This document shows, one piece after another, positions 27,565 to 35,347 of a stretch of 64,000 nucleotides of DNA. The stretch's first letter is position 1. Each line of letters opens with the position of its first letter. The notes below the pieces were generated by a model, which ran no database searches, was not told the origin of the DNA, and worked only from the letters and a program-made list of their open reading frames with translations. The position numbers and the translations under genes were made by a program. Source of the stretch: Pseudoduganella albidiflava (GTDB lineage: Bacteria > Pseudomonadota > Gammaproteobacteria > Burkholderiales > Burkholderiaceae_D); assembly GCF_004322755.1 (NCBI RefSeq), contig NZ_CP036401.1, positions 372,001 to 436,000 on the forward strand. Direction: 5' to 3'.

Positions 27565-27980
27565 TGCGGCACCCTGGAGCGATGCAGCAGGACTTCGCCC
27601 AGCTCATTGGGAATGAAGGCGAGGACCTTGCCCGACAGGACCAGCGCATGCCCGGTGGAGGTGGCGACGACGTCGACCACCGTGCCGGCTGCGACGGAAA
27701 GGCCGGTGGCGGCCGCGCCGGACAGGCGCACCGTCGAGCGGCTGGCATTGCCCACGCTTTCCACCACCAGTTCGACGCCATCGCCAACCTTCTGCGATCC
27801 GGCCACGACGACGCTGCCGGCGATCAGCGAACCGAGAACGACGACGCCGGAAATTTCCCCGACACTGTGCGACAGGCCGGACTGGGCAAGGGCGGGGGCG
27901 TGAGTGAGGGCGGTGGAGCAGGACAGGGCAATGGACAGGGCAACGGAAAGAACACGGGACCGGGCAGGCAGGCGAGTCAT
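27561..27980 (-). CDS. small exported protein A, coupled to DUF2145 copy A
   Basis: 139 residues. A signal peptide (about 1-33) is followed by a Gly/Ser/Val-rich segment and a conserved C-terminal block: STVRLSGAAATGLSVAAGT, then SGKVLAFIPNELGEVLLH. Its stop overlaps the DUF2145 start by 4 nt. Two paralogues lie upstream (28857-29261 and 29347-29742). I do not recognise a named family. The repeated association with DUF2145 suggests that the two proteins act together in the periplasm or cell envelope. Confidence 0.75.
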   Translation of the reverse strand: MTRLPARSRVLSVALSIALSCSTALTHAPALAQSGLSHSVGEISGVVVLGSLIAGSVVVAGSQKVGDGVELVVESVGNASRSTVRLSGAAATGLSVAAGTVVDVVATSTGHALVLSGKVLAFIPNELGEVLLHRSRVPQ

Positions 27981-28065
27981 GGCGATACTCCAGCGGTTGG
28001 GGAGCCGCCATGATCCTGCCCGCCGTGGCCTTCGGTGCTGATCTAAGGCAACGCGAGGCTGCCTG

Positions 28066-28860
28066 TCATTCGACCGTGATCACCTTCGCCGCCGGATCGA
28101 CCGCCTGCACGTAGCGCACGATCGCATCGGTGGTGATGGTGTCGATCTGGCCCGCCATGCGGCGGCCGAACGGATGGTCGTCGAACGCCACGTTGGCGCG
28201 GAACATGCGCCCGCCCAGCCGCTTGACGCTGGGTACGTAGACGGTAATCGGCGCGAAGCCCGTCTGCTTCAGCCAGGCCTGCGCCTCCTCGCGCGTTTCC
28301 ACCTGGCCGGCCGGCGCGCTGGCGGCGGCATACGTTTCAAGCACCCACTGGTTCGAGTTCTGGTAGCGCGTCGACCAGGCGTACGACAGCATGTTGTAGT
28401 CGGCATCGTGCAGGCGGCGCGCGGTGCGGGTGGTGACCAGCTGGGCCAGCCGCGCCTGCGCTTCGGGGCCGGGAATGACTACCTGGGCATCATGGCGGAA
28501 CAGGCCGGACAGGAAGAAGTTGCCCAGGCCTTCGTTGTACAGCGCCGAGGCGGCCGTGCCGCACTCGTTCAGTTCATGCACGACGGTCCAGCGCCCGGCC
28601 GGGTGGTCGCGCACCACGATGCCCATGTGCGAATAGTGCAGCCCGTACTTGCTCAGGTCCTGGCCGGCCCGCGACACGAGCGCCACCTGGCTGCCGCTGG
28701 CATCGAGCGCCTCGAAGGTGCGCTGCGCGAGGTCCATGGACTTCACGGTCTCGGCCACCGACATCGGCGTTTCCTCGCACGAGCGGCCGGCCCACGCGGG
28801 CGCCGCCACGACCAGGCAGGCGGCAACCAGCAGCCGCCGCATCGCTTTGCCCGCCATCAT
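28066..28860 (-). CDS. DUF2145-family exported protein, copy B
   Basis: 264 residues with a signal peptide (about 1-25, ending PAWAGRS). It is collinear with copy A throughout: SRAGQDLSKYGLHYSHMGIV, RWTVVHELNECGTAA, YQNSNQWVLETYAAA and the closing MAGQIDTITTDAIVRYVQA. The conserved Cys pair and the YSHM His are kept. Translation can begin at 28860, overlapping the upstream stop by 4 nt, although an internal ATG six codons later is possible. Duplication of the whole two-gene unit, rather than of one gene, is the simplest explanation for the pair of units. Confidence 0.85.
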   Translation of the reverse strand: MMAGKAMRRLLVAACLVVAAPAWAGRSCEETPMSVAETVKSMDLAQRTFEALDASGSQVALVSRAGQDLSKYGLHYSHMGIVVRDHPAGRWTVVHELNECGTAASALYNEGLGNFFLSGLFRHDAQVVIPGPEAQARLAQLVTTRTARRLHDADYNMLSYAWSTRYQNSNQWVLETYAAASAPAGQVETREEAQAWLKQTGFAPITVYVPSVKRLGGRMFRANVAFDDHPFGRRMAGQIDTITTDAIVRYVQAVDPAAKVITVE

Positions 28861-29261
28861 TTCACCTCCGAGTGATGCAGCAGCGCCTTGCCCAGCTCGT
28901 TCGGGATGAAGGCCAGCACCTTGCCGGAGAAGACCAGCATGTGGCCCGATGCCGTGGCCACCACGTCGAGCGTCGTGCCGGCCGCCACGGACAACTGCCG
29001 CGCGGCGTTGCCGGACAGGCGCACCGTGGCCTTGCTGGCGTTGGACGTGTTGGTCAGAACGAGTTCCACGCCATCACCGATGTCCTTGACACTCTCGACG
29101 ATGGTGGCGCCGGAAGCTCCTGCCACGAAGACGGATCCGAGCACGACATAGCCGGAGGCCAGCCCGCTGACCATCGAGGCTTCGGAAGGGGCGGCTTGCG
29201 CGGTGGGCAGCGTGCCCAGCAGCGACGCGGCCAGTGCAAGGGGGAGCAGGATTTTCTTCAT
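28857..29261 (-). CDS. small exported protein B, coupled to DUF2145 copy B
   Basis: 134 residues from ATG 29261, supported by AAGGA with 6-nt spacing; a longer frame to 29390 lacks a ribosome site. The signal peptide is MKKILLPLALAASLLG through TAQAA. The mature part carries the same C-terminal block as its paralogues: ATVRLSGNAARQLSVAAGT, then SGKVLAFIPNELGKALLH. The 4-nt overlap with the DUF2145 start is the same as in copy A. Function unknown. Confidence 0.78.
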   Translation of the reverse strand: MKKILLPLALAASLLGTLPTAQAAPSEASMVSGLASGYVVLGSVFVAGASGATIVESVKDIGDGVELVLTNTSNASKATVRLSGNAARQLSVAAGTTLDVVATASGHMLVFSGKVLAFIPNELGKALLHHSEVK

Positions 29262-29346
29262 CAATATTCCTTGGCGATGATCGGCTCGCCATGATGGCGC
29301 GCCTGGGTCGGTTGGGCAATGGCTCTGGCAAACCGCAGCCAGCGGA

Positions 29347-29742
29347 TCAGGAAGCGCGTTCGGTGCGCAGCAGCGCCTTGCCGGCTTCATTGGGGATGAA
29401 GGCGATCACCTTGCCCGATGCGACCAGCAGGTGGCCGGTGGCCGTGGCCGACACGTTCACCACGGTGCCGGCAGCCACCGACAAGCCCTCGGCCGCCTTG
29501 CCGGACAGGCGCACGGTGGCGCGGCTGCCATCCTTCACGCTTTCCAGCACGAGGTCGATGCCGTCGGCGGCCTTGTCCACCGCCACCACGACGACGCTGC
29601 CGGCGATGACGACCGATACCAGCGAACCGGCCACCACGAAGCCCGAAGCATCGCCGATGGCCCCGGATGGGCTGGATGCGTCCGCGGCCTGGCCGGTGGC
29701 GCAGGCAAACGAGAGCAGGGTGGCGAGCAGCAGGCTTTTCAT
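29347..29742 (-). CDS. small exported protein C (paralogue without DUF2145 partner)
   Basis: 131 residues from ATG 29742 with GGAAC in front. The signal peptide MKSLLLATLLSFACATG ends near GQAAD. The conserved block reads ATVRLSGKAAEGLSVAAGT and SGKVIAFIPNEAGKALLR. It is the promoter-proximal gene of the series and is followed by copy B 85 bp later, not by its own DUF2145 gene. It is divergent from the HTH regulator at 29871. All five minus-strand genes could form one transcript; this is inference from spacing. Confidence 0.75.
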   Translation of the reverse strand: MKSLLLATLLSFACATGQAADASSPSGAIGDASGFVVAGSLVSVVIAGSVVVVAVDKAADGIDLVLESVKDGSRATVRLSGKAAEGLSVAAGTVVNVSATATGHLLVASGKVIAFIPNEAGKALLRTERAS

Positions 29743-29836
29743 GATGCGTTCCGTATAAGTGAAGGTGCACGCATCATCGGCCGTGGCGCACGGCGCGGCA
29801 AGTGCCACGTCCACAGTGGCGGGCCGTTGCTGTTAA

Positions 29837-29855
29837 AGTATCGTAAAGCGATACT
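29837..29855. promoter_or_regulatory. palindromic candidate operator in the divergent promoter region
   Basis: AGTATCG (29837-29843) and CGATACT (29849-29855) form a perfect inverted repeat with a 5-nt spacer. It lies 16 nt before the start codon of the HTH regulator and 95 nt from the start of small exported gene C. Position and symmetry fit a dimeric HTH repressor acting on its own gene and possibly on the divergent module. Confidence 0.5.
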
Positions 29856-29870
29856 ATCAAGGGGGAGAGT

Positions 29871-30713
29871 ATGTCGAGCAGCATGATGCTGGTGGATGGA
29901 TTGAAGCGCGAGCTGAAGGCGCGCGGCATCACGTATGCGGAACTGGCGCGGCGTATCGGCATGTCCGAAGCCAGCGTGAAGCGCATGTTCGCACAGCGCA
30001 GTTTTACCCTGCAGCGCCTCGACGAAGTGCTGGCCGCGGCGGGCCTCGAACTGCTCGACCTGACCCGCTCCGCGCTGGAAGCGCCACGGCTGATCGCGCA
30101 ACTGAGCTACGCGCAGGAAGAGGAATTGATCGGCGACCCGAAGCTGCTGCTGGTGGCGGTGGCGGCGCTCAATGGCGTGCCGGTCGATGAACTGGTGGCC
30201 ATGTTCGCGCTGACCGAGGCCGAAACCGTGAAGTACCTGCTGCGGCTCGACAAGATCGGCTTCCTCGTGCTGAAGCCGAACAACCGGGTGAAACTGCTGG
30301 TGGCGCGCACTTTCGACTGGATTCCGGACGGCCCGATCCAGACCTGGTTCCGGCGCGAAGCGGCCGCCGACTACCTCGATGCGCACTTCGACGGCGAAGG
30401 CGAGATGCTGCGGCTGGTGAGCGTGATGCTGTCGCCGGCGTCCACCGCGGCGCTGCTGGAACGGCTGCGCCAGGTGGCGGACGACTTTTCGCAGCAGCAC
30501 CAGGCCGATGCGCGGCTGCCGTACGAGGCGCGGCAGTCGATGACGTTCCTGCTGGCCGCGCGCCCGTGGATGCCGGAAGCCTTCGCGGCGCTCCGCCGGG
30601 AACTGAATGCTCCCGGCCAGGCCGCTCGCGACCTTACCGGCGCAGTGCGGCCAGCACCGGCTGCAGCACCGCGGCACCCAGCTTCATCGAGCGCGCGCCG
30701 TTCCAGCCGTTGA
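29871..30713 (+). CDS. XRE-type HTH transcriptional regulator
   Basis: 280 residues. An N-terminal helix-turn-helix spans about residues 9-60 (LKRELKARGITYAELARRIG, then SEASVKRMFAQRSFTLQRLD). A second, unnamed helical domain (about 75-230) follows and could sense a signal. GGGGGAG lies in front of the ATG. The last 27 codons overlap the 3' end of the convergent carboxypeptidase gene by 80 bp, and the tail is a low-complexity Ala/Pro/Ser/Arg run, so it may be read-through sequence without function. Divergence from the DUF2145 module and the palindrome in between suggest local control. Confidence 0.82.
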   Translation: MSSSMMLVDGLKRELKARGITYAELARRIGMSEASVKRMFAQRSFTLQRLDEVLAAAGLELLDLTRSALEAPRLIAQLSYAQEEELIGDPKLLLVAVAALNGVPVDELVAMFALTEAETVKYLLRLDKIGFLVLKPNNRVKLLVARTFDWIPDGPIQTWFRREAAADYLDAHFDGEGEMLRLVSVMLSPASTAALLERLRQVADDFSQQHQADARLPYEARQSMTFLLAARPWMPEAFAALRRELNAPGQAARDLTGAVRPAPAAAPRHPASSSARRSSR

Positions 30714-31758
30714 CCGGATCCGGGTCGTTGGCGTTGTCCTTGAACGGCAGTTCCAGGGTCAGCGACAGGCAGCCGAACAGGTGGGTGATGTGCGGCGAAC
30801 CCATGGTCAGCACTTCCGGCGTGAACGGCGCGTCCGGGTAGCCGAATTCGCTCTGGAAGTCCGGGCTGGCGACCTTGAAGTCGGCGATGAAGGCATCCTG
30901 CTCGGCCTTCTGTTCCGGCGTGAAGTTTTCCAGCGAATCGCTGCCGGCCACGAACACGTAAGGCAGGCCTTCGTCGCCGTGCACGTCCAGGAACAGGTCG
31001 CAACCGGTTTCCTGCATCGCCTGCTTGACCAGGAACACTTCCGGGCTGCGCTCCATCGTCGGCGTGTTCCACTCGCGGTTCAGGTTCGCGCCGGCCGCGT
31101 TGGTGCGCAGGTTGCCGCGCACCGAGCCGTCCGGGTTCATGTTCGGCACCACGTAGAACACGGCCTCTTTCAGGCACTGGCTGGCGAACGGGTCGGACGG
31201 ATCGAGCAGCGCTTCGACCATGCCTTCCACGAACCACTCGGCCATCGTTTCGCCCGGGTGCTGGCGCGCGATGACCCACACCTTCTTCGGCGCGTCCGGG
31301 TCGCCGATGACCAGCATGTTCAGGTCGCGGCCATCCACGGTGGAGCCCAGGTCGACCAGTTCGGCCAGCGGCGACAGCTGGGCATTGTCCAGCAGCGACA
31401 GGTGGCGTTCCCACGAATACGGCTCGAAGTAGGCGTAGTACACGCTGTCGTATTCGGGCGCGTGCTCGATGGTCATGACTTCGCCGTCGTAGCTGGTGGG
31501 CACGCGGAACCACGTGTCGCGGTCATAGCTGGCAACGGCCTGGTAGTCCTTCCACCCATCCGGGTAGGCGGCCTTGCCGGCGTTCAGGAAGCGCACCGTC
31601 AGCGGCACGCCCGCCGCGCCCTGCACGCGGAAGTAGAACCACTGGGTGATGTCGGCATGGGAATCCTTGCGGATATTGAGGTCGATGTCGCCGGCGCTGG
31701 TAACGCTGACGACATCGATGGCGCCAGCGTCGAACTGGCTGCTGATCTTGATAGACAT
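30634..31758 (-). CDS. M14-family zinc carboxypeptidase (cytosolic carboxypeptidase-like)
   Basis: 374 residues without a signal peptide. An N-terminal beta domain (about 1-120, with DITQWFYFRVQGA) precedes the peptidase. The zinc motif is HPGE (His167, Glu170) with His260 in LFLDVHGDEG, Arg/Asn near 218-219 in NLRTNAAGANLNREW, and the catalytic Glu336 in LSLTLELPFKD. This is the AGBL/CCP-like branch, whose eukaryotic members remove glutamates from tubulin; the bacterial substrate is unknown. All catalytic residues are present. It is convergent and overlapping with the HTH regulator gene. Confidence 0.9.
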   Translation of the reverse strand: MSIKISSQFDAGAIDVVSVTSAGDIDLNIRKDSHADITQWFYFRVQGAAGVPLTVRFLNAGKAAYPDGWKDYQAVASYDRDTWFRVPTSYDGEVMTIEHAPEYDSVYYAYFEPYSWERHLSLLDNAQLSPLAELVDLGSTVDGRDLNMLVIGDPDAPKKVWVIARQHPGETMAEWFVEGMVEALLDPSDPFASQCLKEAVFYVVPNMNPDGSVRGNLRTNAAGANLNREWNTPTMERSPEVFLVKQAMQETGCDLFLDVHGDEGLPYVFVAGSDSLENFTPEQKAEQDAFIADFKVASPDFQSEFGYPDAPFTPEVLTMGSPHITHLFGCLSLTLELPFKDNANDPDPVNGWNGARSMKLGAAVLQPVLAALRR

Positions 31759-31900
31759 TGTGTGTCCCTGTTATGGATTGGGGCGCCTTGTGGCGCGAGC
31801 CCGCCATGATACGGCTTTTGTGTGGCCAACGCAGCCCCGGGCGAGCCGCGCACCGGCTGGCGGGGCTACAATGGCTCGTCCATTCACAAGGAGTCCGACG

Positions 31901-32986
31901 ATGCAGCGCCGTTCCTTCCTGACCAGTTCCGCCGCCGTGGCGGGTACCGCCTCGCTTGCCGCGCCGGCCCTTGCCCAGGCCCAGCCCACCGTCAGCTGGC
32001 GGCTGGCGTCGAGCTTCCCGAAAACGCTGGACACCATCTACGGCTCGGCCGAAAACTTCGTGAAACGGGTGGCCCAGCTCACCGGCGGCAAGCTGCAGAT
32101 CCGCCAGTTCGCCGCCGGCGAAATCGTGCCCGGCCTGCAGGTGATGGACGCGGTGCAGGCCGGCACCGTTGAAATGGGCCACACGCCGGCCTACTACTAC
32201 TTCGGCAAGGACCCCACTTTCGCGTTCGATTGCGCCGTGCCGTTCGGGCTCACGTCCCGCCAGCAGACGGCGTGGTTCGACCAGGGCGGCGGGCGCGAAC
32301 TGCTGCGCGAGTTCTACCGCGGCTATGGCATCGTCAACTTCATGGGCGGGAACACCGGCGTGCAGATGGGCGGCTGGTACCGCAAGGAAATCCGCTCGGT
32401 GGCGGACATGCGGGGCCTGAAGATGCGCGTGGCCGGTTTCGCCGGCCGCGTGATGGAGCGGATGGGCGTGGTGCCCCAGCAGATCGCCGCCGGCGACGTG
32501 TATGCCGCGCTGGAAAAAGGCACGATCGATGCCGCCGAATGGGTCGGCCCCTACGACGACGAAAAGCTCGGCCTGGTGCGCGTGGCGCCGCACTACTACA
32601 CGCCGGGCTGGTGGGAAACCGGACCGCAGCTGTCGCTCTACGTGAACAGCGGGCAGTGGGACAAGCTGCCGAAGCAATTCCAGGCCGCGCTGGAGGCGGC
32701 CGCCTATGAATGCCACGTGCGCATGCAGGCCGACTACGACGCCCGCAACCCCGCCGCGCTGGCCCGGCTGCTGAAGAACGGCGCGAAACTGCACCATTTC
32801 AGCAAGGATGTGATGGATGCGGCGTTCAAGCAATCCACCGCCGTGATGGAAGAGGAAGCGGCGAAGAACGCGAAATTCCGCAAGATCTACGAGCCGTGGA
32901 AGAAGTTCCGGCACGACCAGAACCAGTGGGCTTCGGTGGCCGAGGCGGCCATGCAGAATTACCTGATCGCCGCGGCGCGCAAGTGA
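31901..32986 (+). CDS. TRAP transporter solute-binding protein (DctP/TakP type), copy 2
   Basis: 361 residues from ATG 31901, with AAGGAG in front. Tat-like signal MQRRSFLTSSAAVAGTASL, cleavage after APALA. It is collinear with the protein at 20172-21260 and by eye shares roughly two thirds or more of its residues, including FAAGEIVPGLQVMDAVQAG, MRVAGFAGRVMERMGVVP and TIDAAEWVGPYDDEKLGL. It therefore probably binds a related 2-oxo or 2-hydroxy acid. No permease lies next to it. The downstream sequence holds a palindromic repeat interrupted by an IS3-family element. Confidence 0.9.
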   Translation: MQRRSFLTSSAAVAGTASLAAPALAQAQPTVSWRLASSFPKTLDTIYGSAENFVKRVAQLTGGKLQIRQFAAGEIVPGLQVMDAVQAGTVEMGHTPAYYYFGKDPTFAFDCAVPFGLTSRQQTAWFDQGGGRELLREFYRGYGIVNFMGGNTGVQMGGWYRKEIRSVADMRGLKMRVAGFAGRVMERMGVVPQQIAAGDVYAALEKGTIDAAEWVGPYDDEKLGLVRVAPHYYTPGWWETGPQLSLYVNSGQWDKLPKQFQAALEAAAYECHVRMQADYDARNPAALARLLKNGAKLHHFSKDVMDAAFKQSTAVMEEEAAKNAKFRKIYEPWKKFRHDQNQWASVAEAAMQNYLIAAARK

Positions 32987-33098
32987 TCCGCAAGTCATCC
33001 GCAAGAGAGCGCCAAGTGAGCACGGTTCGGGCGGACAGACCGTGGAGCAGCGAACCGTGGCCTTGCATCTTCGCCGAGCCTGGCGATGCATGCACACC

Positions 33099-33143
33099 GG
33101 GGTCAGACCCCGATTATGGGAAATATTTCCCAAAATCGGGGTC
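33099..33143. repeat. left part of a long palindrome split by the IS3-family element
   Basis: GGGGTCAGACCCCGATT (33099-33115) is followed by the centre TGGGAAATATTTCCCA and then AATCGGGGTC (33134-33143). The missing half, TGACCCC, continues at 34445-34451 on the other side of the insertion. Without the element the site would read as a nearly perfect 50-nt hairpin of the same kind as at 55515-55585. Confidence 0.8.
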
Positions 33144-33203
33144 TGAGGTGTACCGGGTTTCGTGGACATCCTAAACAAGAGACAATACGTCTCAGAGGAA
33201 TCC

Positions 33204-33551
33204 ATGACAACCAAGCCAGAAAAATCCCCATCTGAAGATGCTGCCGCCGAACGGCAGCATCGTTCTGTTTACACCAAACAATTCAAGCTTGCCGCTGTTG
33301 CTCGTCTTAACGATGGCAAACAGACGGCGGAAGCGCTGGCACTGGAGCTGGGCGTCAGGCGCAATCAGCTCTATAAATGGGCCAAGGCCCTAGAGCAAAA
33401 GGGGCCGGAGGCCAGCTTCAGTTCGCGAGGGCGTAAGCCGGCGAGCGAAGAAAGTGAGATCGTGCAATTAAAGCGTCAGTTGGCTCGCGCCCAGGAGGAG
33501 CTGGCCATCCTAAAAAAGTTCGACGCGTACTTGAAGCGACAGAAGCAGTGA
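33204..33551 (+). CDS. IS3-family transposase OrfA
   Basis: 115 residues from ATG 33204, with AGAGGA upstream. The helix-turn-helix is readable (YTKQFKLAAVARLNDGKQTA, then LGVRRNQLYKWAKAL), followed by a leucine-zipper-like helix (IVQLKRQLARAQEELAILKK). OrfA binds the terminal inverted repeats. The heptamer A AAA AAG at 33512-33518 is in the correct phase for a -1 frameshift, which leads without a stop into orfB and would yield the OrfAB transposase. Confidence 0.92.
   Translation: MTTKPEKSPSEDAAAERQHRSVYTKQFKLAAVARLNDGKQTAEALALELGVRRNQLYKWAKALEQKGPEASFSSRGRKPASEESEIVQLKRQLARAQEELAILKKFDAYLKRQKQ
33512..33518 (+). promoter_or_regulatory. -1 ribosomal frameshift site (A AAA AAG) in the IS3-family element
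   Basis: The heptamer AAAAAAG is split as A AAA AAG in the orfA frame. A -1 slip enters the orfB frame, which stays open from there through the GTG at 33548. This is the classical IS3-family arrangement. Confidence 0.8.
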
Positions 33552-34414
33552 AGTACGCCGCCATTGAAGAACTCCGCAATCACTTCCCTGTGAAAGCGCT
33601 GTGCCGCGTGCTGGAGATTAGTCGCAGCGGCTTTTATGCCTGGCGCTGCCGGCCACCTAGCCGACGTAGCCAGGAGGATCTCTCACTACGTGAGAAAATT
33701 CGGTGCCTGCACGAATCGAGTCACCAGGCTTTGGGAGCGGTGAAGACGTGGCACCAACTGAACAGCGATGGCGTAGAGTGTGGCAAGCATCGCGTTGCGC
33801 GATTACGCAAACTTGAGGGCATTGAGGCACTGCGCAAGGCAAAGTTTCGCGTCATGCGTGCCCATCAGCACACAGAGCCACCGGCACCGAACTTGCTCGA
33901 CCGAGTTTTCACCGTGCCCTTACCGAACAAGGCATGGGTCAGTGACATCACTACCATCCACACCCGCGAAGGCTGGCTACATTTGGCCATTGTTCTTGAC
34001 CTGTTTGCTCGCCGGATCGTTGGCTGGGCCATGAGCCCTCGTCAAGATGCAACGCTGCCGATTGCCGCGCTCCAGATGGCGATCGTGCAGCGCCGGCCGG
34101 CACCAGGACTAATATGCCATACCGATCAAGGCTCAGTTTATGGCTCAAAGGAGTATCGGAACGTGCTCGAGACGAACGACTTAATCCCAAGTATGAGCCG
34201 ACGTGGAAACTGTCATGACAACGCTGTGGCGGAGAGCTTTTTCTCCACAGTGAAGAACGAAAAAACCCGCCACATCATCTTTACGACACGGGCCGAAGCG
34301 ATCACTCAAATATCCGACTACATCGAGCTGTACTACAATCTGCGGCGGCCCCATCAAACGCTGGGGTACCGCAGCCCGATCGAAATCGAAAAACAGCATC
34401 AGATGCTTAATTGA
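33548..34414 (+). CDS. IS3-family transposase OrfB (DDE integrase domain)
   Basis: 288 residues. An N-terminal HTH-like segment (LCRVLEISRSGFYAWRCR) is followed by the rve-type integrase core: AWVSDITTIHTREGWLHLAI (first Asp), ICHTDQGSVYGSKEYR (second Asp) and GNCHDNAVAESFFSTVKNE (Glu). The C-terminus has YYNLRRPHQTLGYRSP, typical for the family. It may start at GTG 33548, overlapping the orfA stop, but is more likely produced as an OrfAB fusion. All three catalytic residues are present. Confidence 0.93.
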   Translation: MKYAAIEELRNHFPVKALCRVLEISRSGFYAWRCRPPSRRSQEDLSLREKIRCLHESSHQALGAVKTWHQLNSDGVECGKHRVARLRKLEGIEALRKAKFRVMRAHQHTEPPAPNLLDRVFTVPLPNKAWVSDITTIHTREGWLHLAIVLDLFARRIVGWAMSPRQDATLPIAALQMAIVQRRPAPGLICHTDQGSVYGSKEYRNVLETNDLIPSMSRRGNCHDNAVAESFFSTVKNEKTRHIIFTTRAEAITQISDYIELYYNLRRPHQTLGYRSPIEIEKQHQMLN

Positions 34415-34444
34415 AGCGTCTACGTAACCCGGGACATCTCAGTC

Positions 34445-34569
34445 TGACCCCGGTTTTTGGCAACTTCCGTCGCTGCCGCATCCGGGCTTCGGCCACGCCG
34501 TTCACAATGCTTGCCGAGGCCCAGCCACCGCCATGCCCAGCCAGGCCGCACGAACCGGCTGGCAGCGTG
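34445..34569. other. right remnant of the split palindrome and non-coding spacer
   Basis: Begins with TGACCCCGG, the second half of the palindrome interrupted by the insertion. I see no gene in the rest up to the end of the isochorismatase-like gene. Confidence 0.6.
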
Positions 34570-35118
34570 TCAGCCGGCCAGGTACTCGTCGGTGCTGATT
34601 ACCGACGCATAGCCGAACGCGAGTGCCGACATGAGTGCGGTGTGCACCTGCGCCGCCGGTACGGTCGAGCCGTTGAACTCGAGCTCGCGCGTGGCGCAGG
34701 CATCGTGCACGACCTTCGTCTTGTAGCCGAAGTCCGAAGCGGCGCGTGCCGTGGCGTCGATGCACATGTGGCTCATGGCACCGATGACGGTGACTTCCTC
34801 GATCCCGTTTTCGTCGAGCATTTCCTTCAGCGGGGTCTTCAGGAAGGAATTCGGGAAGTTCTTGACGATGACGGGTTCGCCTTCCAGCGGTGCCACGGCG
34901 TCGTGGATCTGGACACCATCCGTACCGCGCTGGAAGAACGGCGCTTGCGCATCGGCGGATTCATGGCGGACGTTGACCACCAGCTCGCCCCTGGTCCTGG
35001 CATCGGCGATCACGCGTGCGGCATTGTTCAGCGCATCGTGGATGCCGTCCAGCGGCAGTTTGCCGGCGGGGAGATATTCGTTCTGGAGGTCGACGACGAC
35101 AACGGCTCTTTTGCTCAT
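34570..35118 (-). CDS. isochorismatase-family cysteine hydrolase
   Basis: 182 residues from ATG 35118, with GGAAACTCCC upstream. The cysteine hydrolase triad is visible: Asp in AVVVVDLQNEY, Lys in VIVKNFPNSF and Cys in VIGAMSHMCIDATARAASDF. Members hydrolyse isochorismate, N-carbamoyl amides, nicotinamide or similar amides. Nothing in the neighbourhood defines the substrate. There is no signal peptide, so it is cytoplasmic. Confidence 0.88.
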   Translation of the reverse strand: MSKRAVVVVDLQNEYLPAGKLPLDGIHDALNNAARVIADARTRGELVVNVRHESADAQAPFFQRGTDGVQIHDAVAPLEGEPVIVKNFPNSFLKTPLKEMLDENGIEEVTVIGAMSHMCIDATARAASDFGYKTKVVHDACATRELEFNGSTVPAAQVHTALMSALAFGYASVISTDEYLAG

Positions 35119-35347
35119 GGGAGTTTCCTTCCTTGGGTTTGGACATCGGCATGCGCTGCCAGGCGTGCAGCACATTGTCCTGCCCATTGTGACGGCACGG
35201 CGTTGAAACCGACATTGGCCCCCGCGCCAATTACCGATGGTTTCGGGCCGTGGCCTGGACTGCCCCATCCGCCGCGCGCGCCGCGTTTTCATCGTCATGT
35301 CATATCGGCAACCTACACTTGCCCGCTCACAGATTACCGGAGCAAGC

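Larger units (their letters stand above)
33144..34441 (+). mobile_element. complete IS3-family insertion sequence, 1298 bp
   Basis: The ends are imperfect inverted repeats: TGAGGTGTACCGGGTTTCGT at the left and, read inward, TGAGATGTCCCGGGTTACGT at the right, with TG...CA termini. A 3-bp target duplication GTC flanks it (33141-33143 and 34442-34444). It carries overlapping orfA and orfB with a frameshift signal. Base composition is poorer in GC than in the flanks. All parts look intact, so the element may be active. Confidence 0.9.
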
